A DNA stretch of 64,000 nt from an uncultured Eubacteriales bacterium (GTDB lineage Bacteria > Bacillota > Clostridia > Oscillospirales > Acutalibacteraceae). The notes beneath the pieces were generated by a model. That model saw nothing but the letters and a program-made list of their open reading frames with translations, was not told the DNA's origin and searched no databases. The translations under genes and the position numbers were made by a program. The stretch's first letter is position 1; each line of letters begins with the position of its first letter. Below are positions 26,296 to 34,022 of this stretch, piece after piece. The stretch is from NCBI GenBank assembly GCA_949068525.1, contig CARTIQ010000005.1, positions 1 through 64,000 on the forward strand. Reading direction: 5' to 3'.

Positions 26296-28275
26296 TTGAA
26301 ATTGAGGGAGCATTCGCGATACATCTTCTGTGCAGGCCTAGTTCTTGTAATATTTTCGGCGTATATCGCGCGGTTGGTGGATTGGCAGATTATAAACGGC
26401 GAAGAATACCGAGAACGCGCAAATCGGAGCAGTATTTATCGGAACAAAACAGATATTTTGCGAGGCGAGATATTGGACGTCAACGGTGTCGGGCTTGTGG
26501 AGAATATCACCGGGTATAAAATTATGCTGGACAGGTTCGCGCTGCCTCCAGAAGAAGAAAATCAAACGATTTTGGATTTGATTACGCTTCTTGCCTTAAA
26601 AAAAGAGCCGTTTATCGATGAACTTCCAATAACGATTGAGCCCAATGGTCATTTTAAGTTTTTAGAGGGCAAGGAAAAGGAGATAAAGGAGCTCAAGGGT
26701 AAGAACCGACTGAACTTGAATTCTTACTCTACTGCGGACGAATGCATGGAGAAATTGACGCAAAAATATGGTTGCCAGAATTTTGATGCGAAGACAATGC
26801 GCGATATAGTTAGTGTGAAGTATAACATGGATGTGAGCGGCTACTATGATTCTATGGCGAGCTCCTACACTTTTGCGGACAACATTAGCTCGGAGCTTTT
26901 GACGATTATTGCAGAGAAATTTCAAGATGCGTCTGGGGTTCGGATAGGCTTGTCGGCCAAAAGGCAGGCAGTCAATTCCGATTTGGCACCACATATTGTT
27001 GGCTCTACGGGAAAAATTTCCGAAGAACAGTACGAAAAATTAAAAAGTAAGGGCTACACTCTTAATGATATAGTGGGCAAAAGCGGAATTGAAGCGGCAA
27101 TGGAGGAAATGCTGCGAGGAGTTGCAGGTGAAAAAAAGGTAGAGGTTGCAAGGGATGGATCTGTGCTGCACACCCCGAACGCAAAAGAGGCAAAGCCAGG
27201 TAACACGATTTTCTTGACAATTGATTCGAGAGTTCAACGGGCGGCCAATGAGTCTTTAGCAAAGGCAGTAAAGTCTTCCGGTCAGCACGACTGCGTTGCG
27301 GGCGCAGTGGTTGCTTTGAGTGTGAAGGATTTTTCGATTTTGGCAGCGGCAACCTATCCAAGCTACGATTTAGCTAAGTTGAGTCAGCCAGGGTACTATA
27401 CACAACTCACAATTGACAAGGCCAACCCGTTATTTGACCGAGCTTTTAGAGGGTCATTTGCGCCAGGTTCAATATTTAAGCCTTTGGTGGCTTGTGGAGC
27501 ACTTCAAGAGGGCGTTTTAACGACTTCGGATAAGATCCGATGCACGGGAATTTATCATTACCCCGGGCACGATTTTACCAACAAATGCTTGGGAGTGCAT
27601 GGAAATGCGGACTTATTATATGCAATGGCGAAGTCTTGTAACGTGTTTTTTTCGGAAGCTGGCAGACGATTGGGCATAGAAAAGATGGACCTATACGCCA
27701 AGCAGTTTGGCTTGGGAGTAAAGACGGGAATAGAGTTGACGGAATCTGCAGGGGTTTTAGCAGGACCAGAGCATAGCAAGGCTGTGGGCTCGCGGTGGAG
27801 CAATTTGGTCACGATCAAAGCGGCAATTGGTCAAGCAGATAATCAGTTTACACCGTTACAGCTAGCGACGTATGTTGGGACTATCGCTAGTGGAGGTAAT
27901 CGTTATCGGCCACATTTGGTTAGAAAAGTTACGGATTATCTGAGAGAGAACGTTATTATGGAGAATAGTCCAGAACACCCAGAACTTGTAGATACTGCGG
28001 GGATCTCGGAAGAAAACTTGAATATTGTGAAAAGTGCGATGCGGCAGGTTGTACTTTCTGGTACAGCAACGAACTTTAGCGGTTATGTGGTGCCGATTGC
28101 TGCCAAGACTGGGACGGCGCAAAATAGTGGTTCTGACCACACTACGTTTATATGTTTTGCACCTTACGAAAATCCGGAAATCGCGATTGCAGTAGTGGTG
28201 GAGCATGGTGCTAAGGGTATGGTCTCCAAAATCGTTGCAAAGGATATTATGGATGTGTATTTTTCTAATAAATAA
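26296..28275 (+). CDS. Class B penicillin-binding protein (transpeptidase)
   Basis: The product has 659 residues from a TTG at 26296 after AAGGCGGGA. One membrane anchor (about 8-28) is followed by the dimerisation domain (starting RNKTDILRGEILDVNG) and the transpeptidase domain with Ser392-x-x-Lys395 (PGSIFKP), Ser447-Cys-Asn449 and Lys604-Thr-Gly. It crosslinks peptidoglycan outside the membrane. No PASTA domain is present, so it is a PBP2/MrdA-like or FtsI-like protein; which is unclear. It stands alone, away from mur or fts clusters, so a sporulation-linked role such as SpoVD is possible but unproven. Confidence 0.9.
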   Translation: MKLREHSRYIFCAGLVLVIFSAYIARLVDWQIINGEEYRERANRSSIYRNKTDILRGEILDVNGVGLVENITGYKIMLDRFALPPEEENQTILDLITLLALKKEPFIDELPITIEPNGHFKFLEGKEKEIKELKGKNRLNLNSYSTADECMEKLTQKYGCQNFDAKTMRDIVSVKYNMDVSGYYDSMASSYTFADNISSELLTIIAEKFQDASGVRIGLSAKRQAVNSDLAPHIVGSTGKISEEQYEKLKSKGYTLNDIVGKSGIEAAMEEMLRGVAGEKKVEVARDGSVLHTPNAKEAKPGNTIFLTIDSRVQRAANESLAKAVKSSGQHDCVAGAVVALSVKDFSILAAATYPSYDLAKLSQPGYYTQLTIDKANPLFDRAFRGSFAPGSIFKPLVACGALQEGVLTTSDKIRCTGIYHYPGHDFTNKCLGVHGNADLLYAMAKSCNVFFSEAGRRLGIEKMDLYAKQFGLGVKTGIELTESAGVLAGPEHSKAVGSRWSNLVTIKAAIGQADNQFTPLQLATYVGTIASGGNRYRPHLVRKVTDYLRENVIMENSPEHPELVDTAGISEENLNIVKSAMRQVVLSGTATNFSGYVVPIAAKTGTAQNSGSDHTTFICFAPYENPEIAIAVVVEHGAKGMVSKIVAKDIMDVYFSNK

Positions 28276-28300
28276 ATTTTCTTCGATTTTAGAAAAATAC

Positions 28301-28330
28301 TTGCTTTTTGAGACTTAAAAATTGTATAAT
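28301..28330 (+). promoter_or_regulatory. Candidate upstream promoter for the mgsA-like gene
   Basis: TTGCTT (28301-28306) and TATAAT (28325-28330), spacer 18. It is about 190 bases before the start codon and in series with a second candidate. Confidence 0.45.
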
Positions 28331-28373
28331 TACCTTGCTGATTGTAAATTTTTGCATTATTTTTAAAAAATTA

Positions 28374-28402
28374 TTGAAATTAGTTTTTTTATGTGCTATC
28401 AT
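28374..28402 (+). promoter_or_regulatory. Candidate proximal promoter for the mgsA-like gene
   Basis: TTGAAA (28374-28379) and TATCAT (28397-28402) with a 17-base spacer. The rest of the 28276-28521 gap is T-rich with nothing else recognised. Confidence 0.45.
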
Positions 28403-28521
28403 GTATTTATTAAGTAGCTTTGGCCACTAGATGTTGTGTGTTTTTTTATTTGTTAAATGTGTTTTATTTTAAGTTTGTTCATGCTTTTGATGTGTGATTT
28501 ATATTAGGAGTGACTTTTTTT

Positions 28522-28926
28522 ATGAATATTGCGCTTATTGCTCACGATGCAAAAAAAGAATTAATGGTCCAGTTTTGTATAGCTTATTCTGGAATTCTTA
28601 ATAAACATAACTTATGTGCTACTGGTATTACTGGAAAAGTTATTACAGAATCAACTGGCCTAAAAATTCAACGTTTTATGAGCGGATCACAGGGCGGTAT
28701 GCAACAAATTGCGGCGAGGATCACTTGTAATGAAATTGACATGCTGCTGTTTTTTAGGGATCCAATGGGAACAAACGCCATGGAAAGTAATGATATTAGC
28801 TTGCTACGGTTGTGCGATTTACATGGAATTCCTGTGGCAACGAACATTGCAACTGCAGAAGTTCTAATTCATGGGCTCGACAGAGGAGATCTAGAGTGGC
28901 GTAATATTGTCAGTCCGCATAAATAG
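28522..28926 (+). CDS. Methylglyoxal synthase-like protein lacking key catalytic residues
   Basis: The product has 134 residues from the ATG at 28522, preceded by AGGAGTGA. The fold and many family motifs are present: NIALIAHDAKK at the start, LCATGITGKVI, FFRDPMG and IPVATNIATAE. The catalytic Asp of E. coli MgsA (Asp71, in GGDQQ) is Met60 here (GGMQQ), His98 aligns with Met87 and Asp101 with Asn90. Asp80, matching Asp91, is kept. True MgsA turns dihydroxyacetone phosphate into methylglyoxal and phosphate. With these changes the protein is unlikely to do so and may be a binding or sensing relative. It is a monocistron ended by a hairpin at 28951-28973. Confidence 0.75.
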   Translation: MNIALIAHDAKKELMVQFCIAYSGILNKHNLCATGITGKVITESTGLKIQRFMSGSQGGMQQIAARITCNEIDMLLFFRDPMGTNAMESNDISLLRLCDLHGIPVATNIATAEVLIHGLDRGDLEWRNIVSPHK

Positions 28927-28950
28927 TAAAGTTTATACATAATGAAATGG

Positions 28951-28980
28951 CCGACAAAGTTACTGTTTGTCGGTTAATTT
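28951..28980 (+). terminator. Hairpin after the mgsA-like gene
   Basis: CCGACAAA (28951-28958) pairs perfectly with TTTGTCGG (28966-28973), followed by TTAATTTTT. A modest intrinsic terminator between this gene and hisS. Confidence 0.6.
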
Positions 28981-29013
28981 TTAGTTATTATAAGGTTTTA
29001 AGGAGGGTTTAAT

Positions 29014-30300
29014 ATGGAGTTGTTGACAAAGGCGGTTCGTGGCACGCAAGATATTTTGCCTAAAGATAGCTACAAACGGCGATTTGTTGCGGAACTAATG
29101 CTGAATGAGGCCAGCTTATATGGCTTTAAAGAAATTAGGACGCCGGTTTTTGAGCACACAGAGCTTTTTGACAGAGGCGTTGGCGATGGTACGGACATTG
29201 TGCAGAAGGAAATGTATACGTTTAAAGACAGAGGTGGGCGCTCATTAACGTTAAAGCCGGAGGGAACGGTATCGGCAGCTCGGTTGATGCTTGAGCACGG
29301 ACTTTTTAACGACGTGCTGCCTATAAAACTTATGTATATTACACCTTGCTATAGATATGAAAAACCGCAGTCTGGCCGGTATAGAGAGTTTTATCAGTTT
29401 GGTGTAGAAATGTTTGGCTCTGGTGCGCCGGTAGCAGATGCTGAAATTATTTGTTTGGCCAAGACTTTGTTTGACCGTCTTGGAATTTCGAATTTAACGC
29501 TGGAGATTAATTCGATTGGATGTCCTATTTGCAGAAAAAATTATCAGGCGGCGCTAAAAAAATATTTTTACGAGAATAAGGATAATTTGTGCACGACGTG
29601 CATTGACCGTTTGGAGCGTAACCCTATGAGAATTATTGACTGCAAAAATCTAGGATGTAAAAAGATTTCTCAGAATGCACCAAACATTATTGATTTTTTG
29701 TGCGATGATTGCAGTGAGCATTTTGATGAGGTGCAGAGGTATTTAGATCGCTCTAAAATAGAATATAGAATTAACCCTAAGATTGTTCGCGGACTTGATT
29801 ATTACACTAAAACGGTGTTTGAGTTTGTTTCTCAGGCGGACTCGCAGAGAAGTCTGGTTTGTGGCGGAGGTGGGCGCTACGATGGTTTGATTGAAGAGAT
29901 TGGGGGCCCCTTCATGCCGGCAGTTGGTTTTGGTGTGGGGCTGGAACGGTTATTGCTTTTGATGGAATCGCAAAAAATTGACATTCCAAAACCTAAGTCT
30001 TGCGACGTATTTATTGCGGCAATTGGTGAAGAGGCGAATCTTAAATCTTTTGAATTAGCTAAAACTTTGAGAGAAAAATCATTTTATGTAGAGTTAGATG
30101 TTGAGCAAAGAGGACTTAAAGCTCAGCTTAAATACGCCAATAAAATTAATGCTCAGTTTTGCCTTGTAATAGGGGATTCTGAACTAGAGAAAGGCATGGC
30201 AGAACTTAAAGATATGAATAGTGGAGAAAAATTTGAGGTAAGTTTGGAGCATGAACGATTTGTAGAGATTTTTAGTCGACTTTTTGGGGCAAAAAATTAA
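29014..30300 (+). CDS. hisS: Histidyl-tRNA synthetase
   Basis: The product has 428 residues, the usual length. Class II motifs are visible: motif 2 region CYRYEKPQSGRYREFYQFG, the histidine A loop LDYYTKTVFEFV and motif 3 GVGFGVGLERLLLL. A short anticodon-binding domain forms the C-terminus. It attaches His to tRNA-His. AAGGAGGG precedes the ATG. aspS, often next to hisS, is not here. The ends are marked by hairpins on both sides, so it is probably its own transcript. Confidence 0.97.
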   Translation: MELLTKAVRGTQDILPKDSYKRRFVAELMLNEASLYGFKEIRTPVFEHTELFDRGVGDGTDIVQKEMYTFKDRGGRSLTLKPEGTVSAARLMLEHGLFNDVLPIKLMYITPCYRYEKPQSGRYREFYQFGVEMFGSGAPVADAEIICLAKTLFDRLGISNLTLEINSIGCPICRKNYQAALKKYFYENKDNLCTTCIDRLERNPMRIIDCKNLGCKKISQNAPNIIDFLCDDCSEHFDEVQRYLDRSKIEYRINPKIVRGLDYYTKTVFEFVSQADSQRSLVCGGGGRYDGLIEEIGGPFMPAVGFGVGLERLLLLMESQKIDIPKPKSCDVFIAAIGEEANLKSFELAKTLREKSFYVELDVEQRGLKAQLKYANKINAQFCLVIGDSELEKGMAELKDMNSGEKFEVSLEHERFVEIFSRLFGAKN

Positions 30301-30339
30301 CGGAATAAAAGTTATATGATTGATTTATTTAAAGATTAA

Positions 30340-30374
30340 TTGTCACTTTTTAATTTAAAGGTGACAATTTTTAT
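30340..30374 (+). terminator. Intrinsic terminator of hisS
   Basis: TTGTCAC (30340-30346) pairs with GTGACAA (30361-30367), extended inward by a T/A stem, with a run of T after it. It lies between hisS and the sigG start. Confidence 0.75.
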
Positions 30375-30456
30375 TTCTTTGTTTTTGGCTGCATTAATAA
30401 AGACTCAAAGGCCAATACTTAAATTAATGGCAAACGAGCTAAGGAGGTTTTTTGAC

Positions 30457-31239
30457 GTGCAGTATAACAAAGTAGAGCTATGCGGAGTTAATACAGCAAA
30501 ACTTAAGGTTTTATCGGAAAAGGAAAAGATGGAGCTTTTAAAGGCGATGAAAACTGGGACAAAAAAAGAACGAAACAAAGCAAGAGAAGAGCTAGTAAAC
30601 GGGAACTTAAGGCTGGTGCTAAGTGTAATACAGCGTTTTACAAATAGAGGTGAAAATCTAGATGATTTATTTCAGGTTGGATGCATAGGGTTAATAAAGG
30701 CTATTGACAATTTTGACATTGACCTTAATGTCCGGTTTTCCACCTACGGCGTGCCCATGATAATTGGTGAAATACGTAGATATCTGCGAGACAATAACTC
30801 CATCAGAGTAAGCCGCTCAATGCGCGATGTTGCATATAAAGCCATGCAGGTTAAAGAGCAAATTATAGCAACGTCTGGGCAGGAGCCTTCTATTGATGAA
30901 ATTGCAAAAAAATTAGACGTAAAAAGAGAGACATTAGTAATTGCATTAGAGTCTATTGTAGAACCGATTTCTCTGTATGAGCCGGTTTTTTCTGAAGGCA
31001 GCGACACCATTTATGTTATGGACCAGGTTGGGAGCAAAAATGAAGATATCAACTGGCTAGAGGAGATTGTTTTTAAGGAATCTATAGCTAAATTGAGTGA
31101 CCGCGAAAAAAAAATCTTAAGCCTGCGCTTTTTGGTAGGAAAAACCCAAATGGAAGTTGCTTCCGAAATAGGAATCAGTCAGGCGCAAGTTTCTCGGTTA
31201 GAAAAATATGCGCTAGATAAAGTAAAAGGGAACCCTTAG
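30457..31239 (+). CDS. sigG: RNA polymerase sigma factor SigG (forespore)
   Basis: The product has 260 residues from a GTG at 30457 following AAGGAGG, the same length as Bacillus SigG. The opening NKVELCGVNTAKL is the SigG signature that binds the anti-sigma factor. Region 2 (LVNGNLRLVLSVIQRF, DDLFQVGCIGLIKAIDNFD), region 3 and region 4 (GKTQMEVASEIGISQAQVSRLEK) are intact. SigG directs late forespore genes. The usual spoIIGA-sigE partners upstream are absent here. Confidence 0.93.
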   Translation: MQYNKVELCGVNTAKLKVLSEKEKMELLKAMKTGTKKERNKAREELVNGNLRLVLSVIQRFTNRGENLDDLFQVGCIGLIKAIDNFDIDLNVRFSTYGVPMIIGEIRRYLRDNNSIRVSRSMRDVAYKAMQVKEQIIATSGQEPSIDEIAKKLDVKRETLVIALESIVEPISLYEPVFSEGSDTIYVMDQVGSKNEDINWLEEIVFKESIAKLSDREKKILSLRFLVGKTQMEVASEIGISQAQVSRLEKYALDKVKGNP

Positions 31240-31285
31240 CGGGAAACAAGACTACTATAGCTTATCGCTCTCCAATTCGTTTGCG

Positions 31286-31314
31286 TTGATTTAATCTTTT
31301 TGCCGTTGTATAAT
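31286..31314 (+). promoter_or_regulatory. Promoter of the transketolase genes
   Basis: TTGATT (31286-31291) and TATAAT (31309-31314) with a 17-base spacer, just ahead of a GGAGGG ribosome binding site. Confidence 0.65.
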
Positions 31315-31341
31315 ATAGGTGTTTAAATTTGGAGGGTGAGC

Positions 31342-32154
31342 ATGGACTGGATTAGCAAATGCACTGAGATTCGGCGCTTGATTTTGAAGACTATTGGTAC
31401 TTTGGGGAGCGGGCATATTGGGGGATCGCTATCTATTGTGGAGCTTTTGGTCGTACTTTATGAAAAGCATATGAACATTGACCCCCAAAACCCAAATATG
31501 CCGGGAAAAGACCGCCTGGTTGTGTCTAAGGGGCACAGCGGACCGGCAGTTTATTCTGTTTTGTGCAGTAAGGGTTACTTTGGCGAAGAGTGGCTACTAA
31601 CGCTTAATCAGCCGGGGACTAATCTACCAAGCCATTGCGATATGAATAAAACTCCAGGAATCGACATGACAACAGGATCGCTGGGGCAAGGATTTTCCTG
31701 CGCAATGGGGATAGCGAAGGCCTCTAAATTAAAAAACGACGGAGCTACGATTTATACGATAATTGGCGACGGAGAGAGCCAGGAAGGGCAGATTTGGGAG
31801 GCCGCGATGTTTGCTGCACAGCATAAGCTGGACAACGTAATTGCATTTACGGATTATAACAAACTGCAGCTTGATGGAGAAGTTAGCGAAATTTGTGATA
31901 TAGCGCCGTTGGACGAGAAGTGGCGCGCTTTTGGCTGGAGTGTATTGGTTGTGGAAGATGGCCACGATTGCGAGGCTATTGATGAGGCTATAACATCGAC
32001 GAGGTTTTCGTCAAAGCCCTCGATGATAATCTTAAACACTATAAAGGGGAAGGGAATCTCCTTTGCAGAGGCCGCGGGGGCGAGCAACCACAGTATGCAG
32101 GTTACGCTAGATATGATGGTAGCAGGGTTGGCAGAGCTAAGGGGTGAAGCATAG
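31342..32154 (+). CDS. Transketolase, N-terminal subunit
   Basis: The product has 270 residues from the ATG at 31342 (GGAGG at 31331-31335). It carries the thiamine diphosphate-binding half: GHIGGSLSIVELL, KDRLVVSKGHSGPAVYSVL, and the GDGESQEGQIWEAAMFA motif ending in the Asn of TDYNKLQLDG. Together with the next gene it forms a split transketolase of the non-oxidative pentose phosphate pathway, common in anaerobic Firmicutes. A relative in another two-carbon transfer pathway cannot be excluded. Confidence 0.92.
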   Translation: MDWISKCTEIRRLILKTIGTLGSGHIGGSLSIVELLVVLYEKHMNIDPQNPNMPGKDRLVVSKGHSGPAVYSVLCSKGYFGEEWLLTLNQPGTNLPSHCDMNKTPGIDMTTGSLGQGFSCAMGIAKASKLKNDGATIYTIIGDGESQEGQIWEAAMFAAQHKLDNVIAFTDYNKLQLDGEVSEICDIAPLDEKWRAFGWSVLVVEDGHDCEAIDEAITSTRFSSKPSMIILNTIKGKGISFAEAAGASNHSMQVTLDMMVAGLAELRGEA

Positions 32155-33098
32155 TGGAGATGCGACAAATTTTGGCCGAAGAATTAGAAAAGTTGATGGC
32201 AAAGAATGAAGATATTGTGTTGCTTGATGCAGATTTATCCCGGGCAAATGGGCTTTCTAACTTAAAGCGCAGATTTCCGGAAAGAGCAATAAATGTCGGT
32301 ATAGCAGAGCAAAATATGGCTTGCGTGGCCGCAGGAATGAGTAGCTATGGTATGATCCCCTTTATTTCTACATTTGCGCCTTTTGCAACCAGACGCATTT
32401 GCGACCAGATTGCGATTTCTTGCTCTTACGCTCGGCAGAACGTCAAGATAATCGGTACAGACCCGGGGATTAGCGCGGAGTTTAACGGCGGGACACATAT
32501 GAGTTTTGAGGATATCGGAGTTTTGAGAAGCATCCCGGGGATTGTGATTTTTGAACCTACAGATGGAACTCAACTGAGAAAGGCGCTCCCGCAGATTACA
32601 GATTACTACGGCGTTGTGTATATTCGGATGATTCGCAAGTTGGCACCGGATGTTTTTGATGATGCCTGCGACTTTTCCATATTTAAGGTAAGCAAACTTA
32701 AGGATGGCCAAGATTTGAGCATTTTTTGTTCTGGAATAATGGTTAGTGAGACTTTGAACGCGGAAAAAGAATTGCAAGCGTGCGGCATAGATGCTGAGAT
32801 TATAAATGTACATACGATAAAGCCCATTGACAGGACGGGGATTATTACTTCTGCAAAGAAGACTGGCGCAGTCTTGACAGTTGAAAATCATAATGTGATA
32901 GGTGGATTAAAATCGGCTATTTGTGAGGTCTTGATGGAAGAATGCCCTGTGCCGCTGCAATCTGTTGGTGTTGAGGACAAATTTGGCCAGGTTGGAAAGA
33001 TGCCATACCTAAAAGAGTGCTATAATCTGCAAACGAGCGACATTGTTAAGAAGGCGTTAGAGGTTTTATCTGTAAAAAATGGAATAAAAGATGCATGA
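32154..33098 (+). CDS. Transketolase, C-terminal subunit
   Basis: The product has 314 residues from a GTG at 32154 that overlaps the last base of the N-terminal subunit's stop. It contains the pyrimidine-binding domain with the catalytic Glu in VGIAEQNMACVAAGM and the C-terminal domain (AVLTVENHNVIGGL). The one-base overlap implies coupled synthesis of the two chains in equal amounts. Confidence 0.92.
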   Translation: MEMRQILAEELEKLMAKNEDIVLLDADLSRANGLSNLKRRFPERAINVGIAEQNMACVAAGMSSYGMIPFISTFAPFATRRICDQIAISCSYARQNVKIIGTDPGISAEFNGGTHMSFEDIGVLRSIPGIVIFEPTDGTQLRKALPQITDYYGVVYIRMIRKLAPDVFDDACDFSIFKVSKLKDGQDLSIFCSGIMVSETLNAEKELQACGIDAEIINVHTIKPIDRTGIITSAKKTGAVLTVENHNVIGGLKSAICEVLMEECPVPLQSVGVEDKFGQVGKMPYLKECYNLQTSDIVKKALEVLSVKNGIKDA

Positions 33099-33140
33099 TA
33101 TTACCGATTTTGCACAAGATATCTGTGGAGGTGCGATATC

Positions 33141-33908
33141 ATGAGCAAGAACAAGGATTTAACTGCGAATAATTCTGATGGGACAGTGGATGAAAACATA
33201 AGTGAGGCAAACCCTGGTAGCAAAATTCAGATGGAGCAAATTAGCCAAACTGGTGCTGTTGTTGTAACGAACGGGAAGTATACCATTTATTGTCTGATGA
33301 TTTTTGGAACAATTGAAGGGCATGATTTTGCGGAGGATTCGGTGAAGACAACGAAGTACGAAAGGGTAATCCCGCAGCTTGTTGCTATTGAGGAGAGCCC
33401 TTCGATTGATGGGTTGCTTATCCTGCTTAACACAGTGGGTGGTGACATTGAAGCGGGCCTCTCTTTGGCGGAGCTGGTTGCTGGCATGAAAAAGCCTACG
33501 GTTTCGATGGTCGTTGGAGGAGGGCATTCTATTGGGGTTCCGTTAGCTGTCTCGGCAAAAAAGACGTTTATCGCGAAGTCGGCCTCCATGATGATACATC
33601 CTGTGAGGACGAACGGTACAACTTTGGGGACTTCGCAAGCTTTTGAGTATCTTAAACGGATGCAAAACAGAATTACCAAGTTTATTACGGACAACTCGAA
33701 GATAAATTCGGAGCGATTTTTGGAGTTGGTTACGAACACTAGCGAGCTTGATATGGACATTGGCACGGTTTTGGAGGGCAAGGAGGCCGTTACAGAGGGA
33801 ATTATAGATGAGGTTGGAAATTTATCTGACGCACTTGCACGTCTTTATGATATGATAGATAATAAAAGTGCCGAAAAAAATTCGAATAATAGTCGCAAAA
33901 AAGCCTAG
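33141..33908 (+). CDS. tepA: ClpP-family protease TepA
   Basis: The product has 255 residues. A charged N-terminus precedes a ClpP-fold domain with the nucleophile in GGGHSIGVPLAVSA and the catalytic His in MMIHPVRTNG. TepA (YmfB) of Bacillus is linked to signal peptide handling and protein export. It lies directly upstream of spoIIIE, the same order as in Bacillus. GGAGGTG precedes the ATG. Confidence 0.88.
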   Translation: MSKNKDLTANNSDGTVDENISEANPGSKIQMEQISQTGAVVVTNGKYTIYCLMIFGTIEGHDFAEDSVKTTKYERVIPQLVAIEESPSIDGLLILLNTVGGDIEAGLSLAELVAGMKKPTVSMVVGGGHSIGVPLAVSAKKTFIAKSASMMIHPVRTNGTTLGTSQAFEYLKRMQNRITKFITDNSKINSERFLELVTNTSELDMDIGTVLEGKEAVTEGIIDEVGNLSDALARLYDMIDNKSAEKNSNNSRKKA

Positions 33909-34022
33909 AAATCTATGTGGCATATGCTTATAATTTGTGCTGTTACCGTAGGGACAAGCTTTGGCCGCAATCCCTACAGTGAGGCTATTTGATGTGGCTA
34001 TAAAAAACTGCGAGGGGATATT

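Noticed and set aside
28931..29013. Possible T-box or riboswitch before hisS
   Set aside because: The gap is only about 85 bases, too short for a T-box, and holds a simple terminator hairpin.
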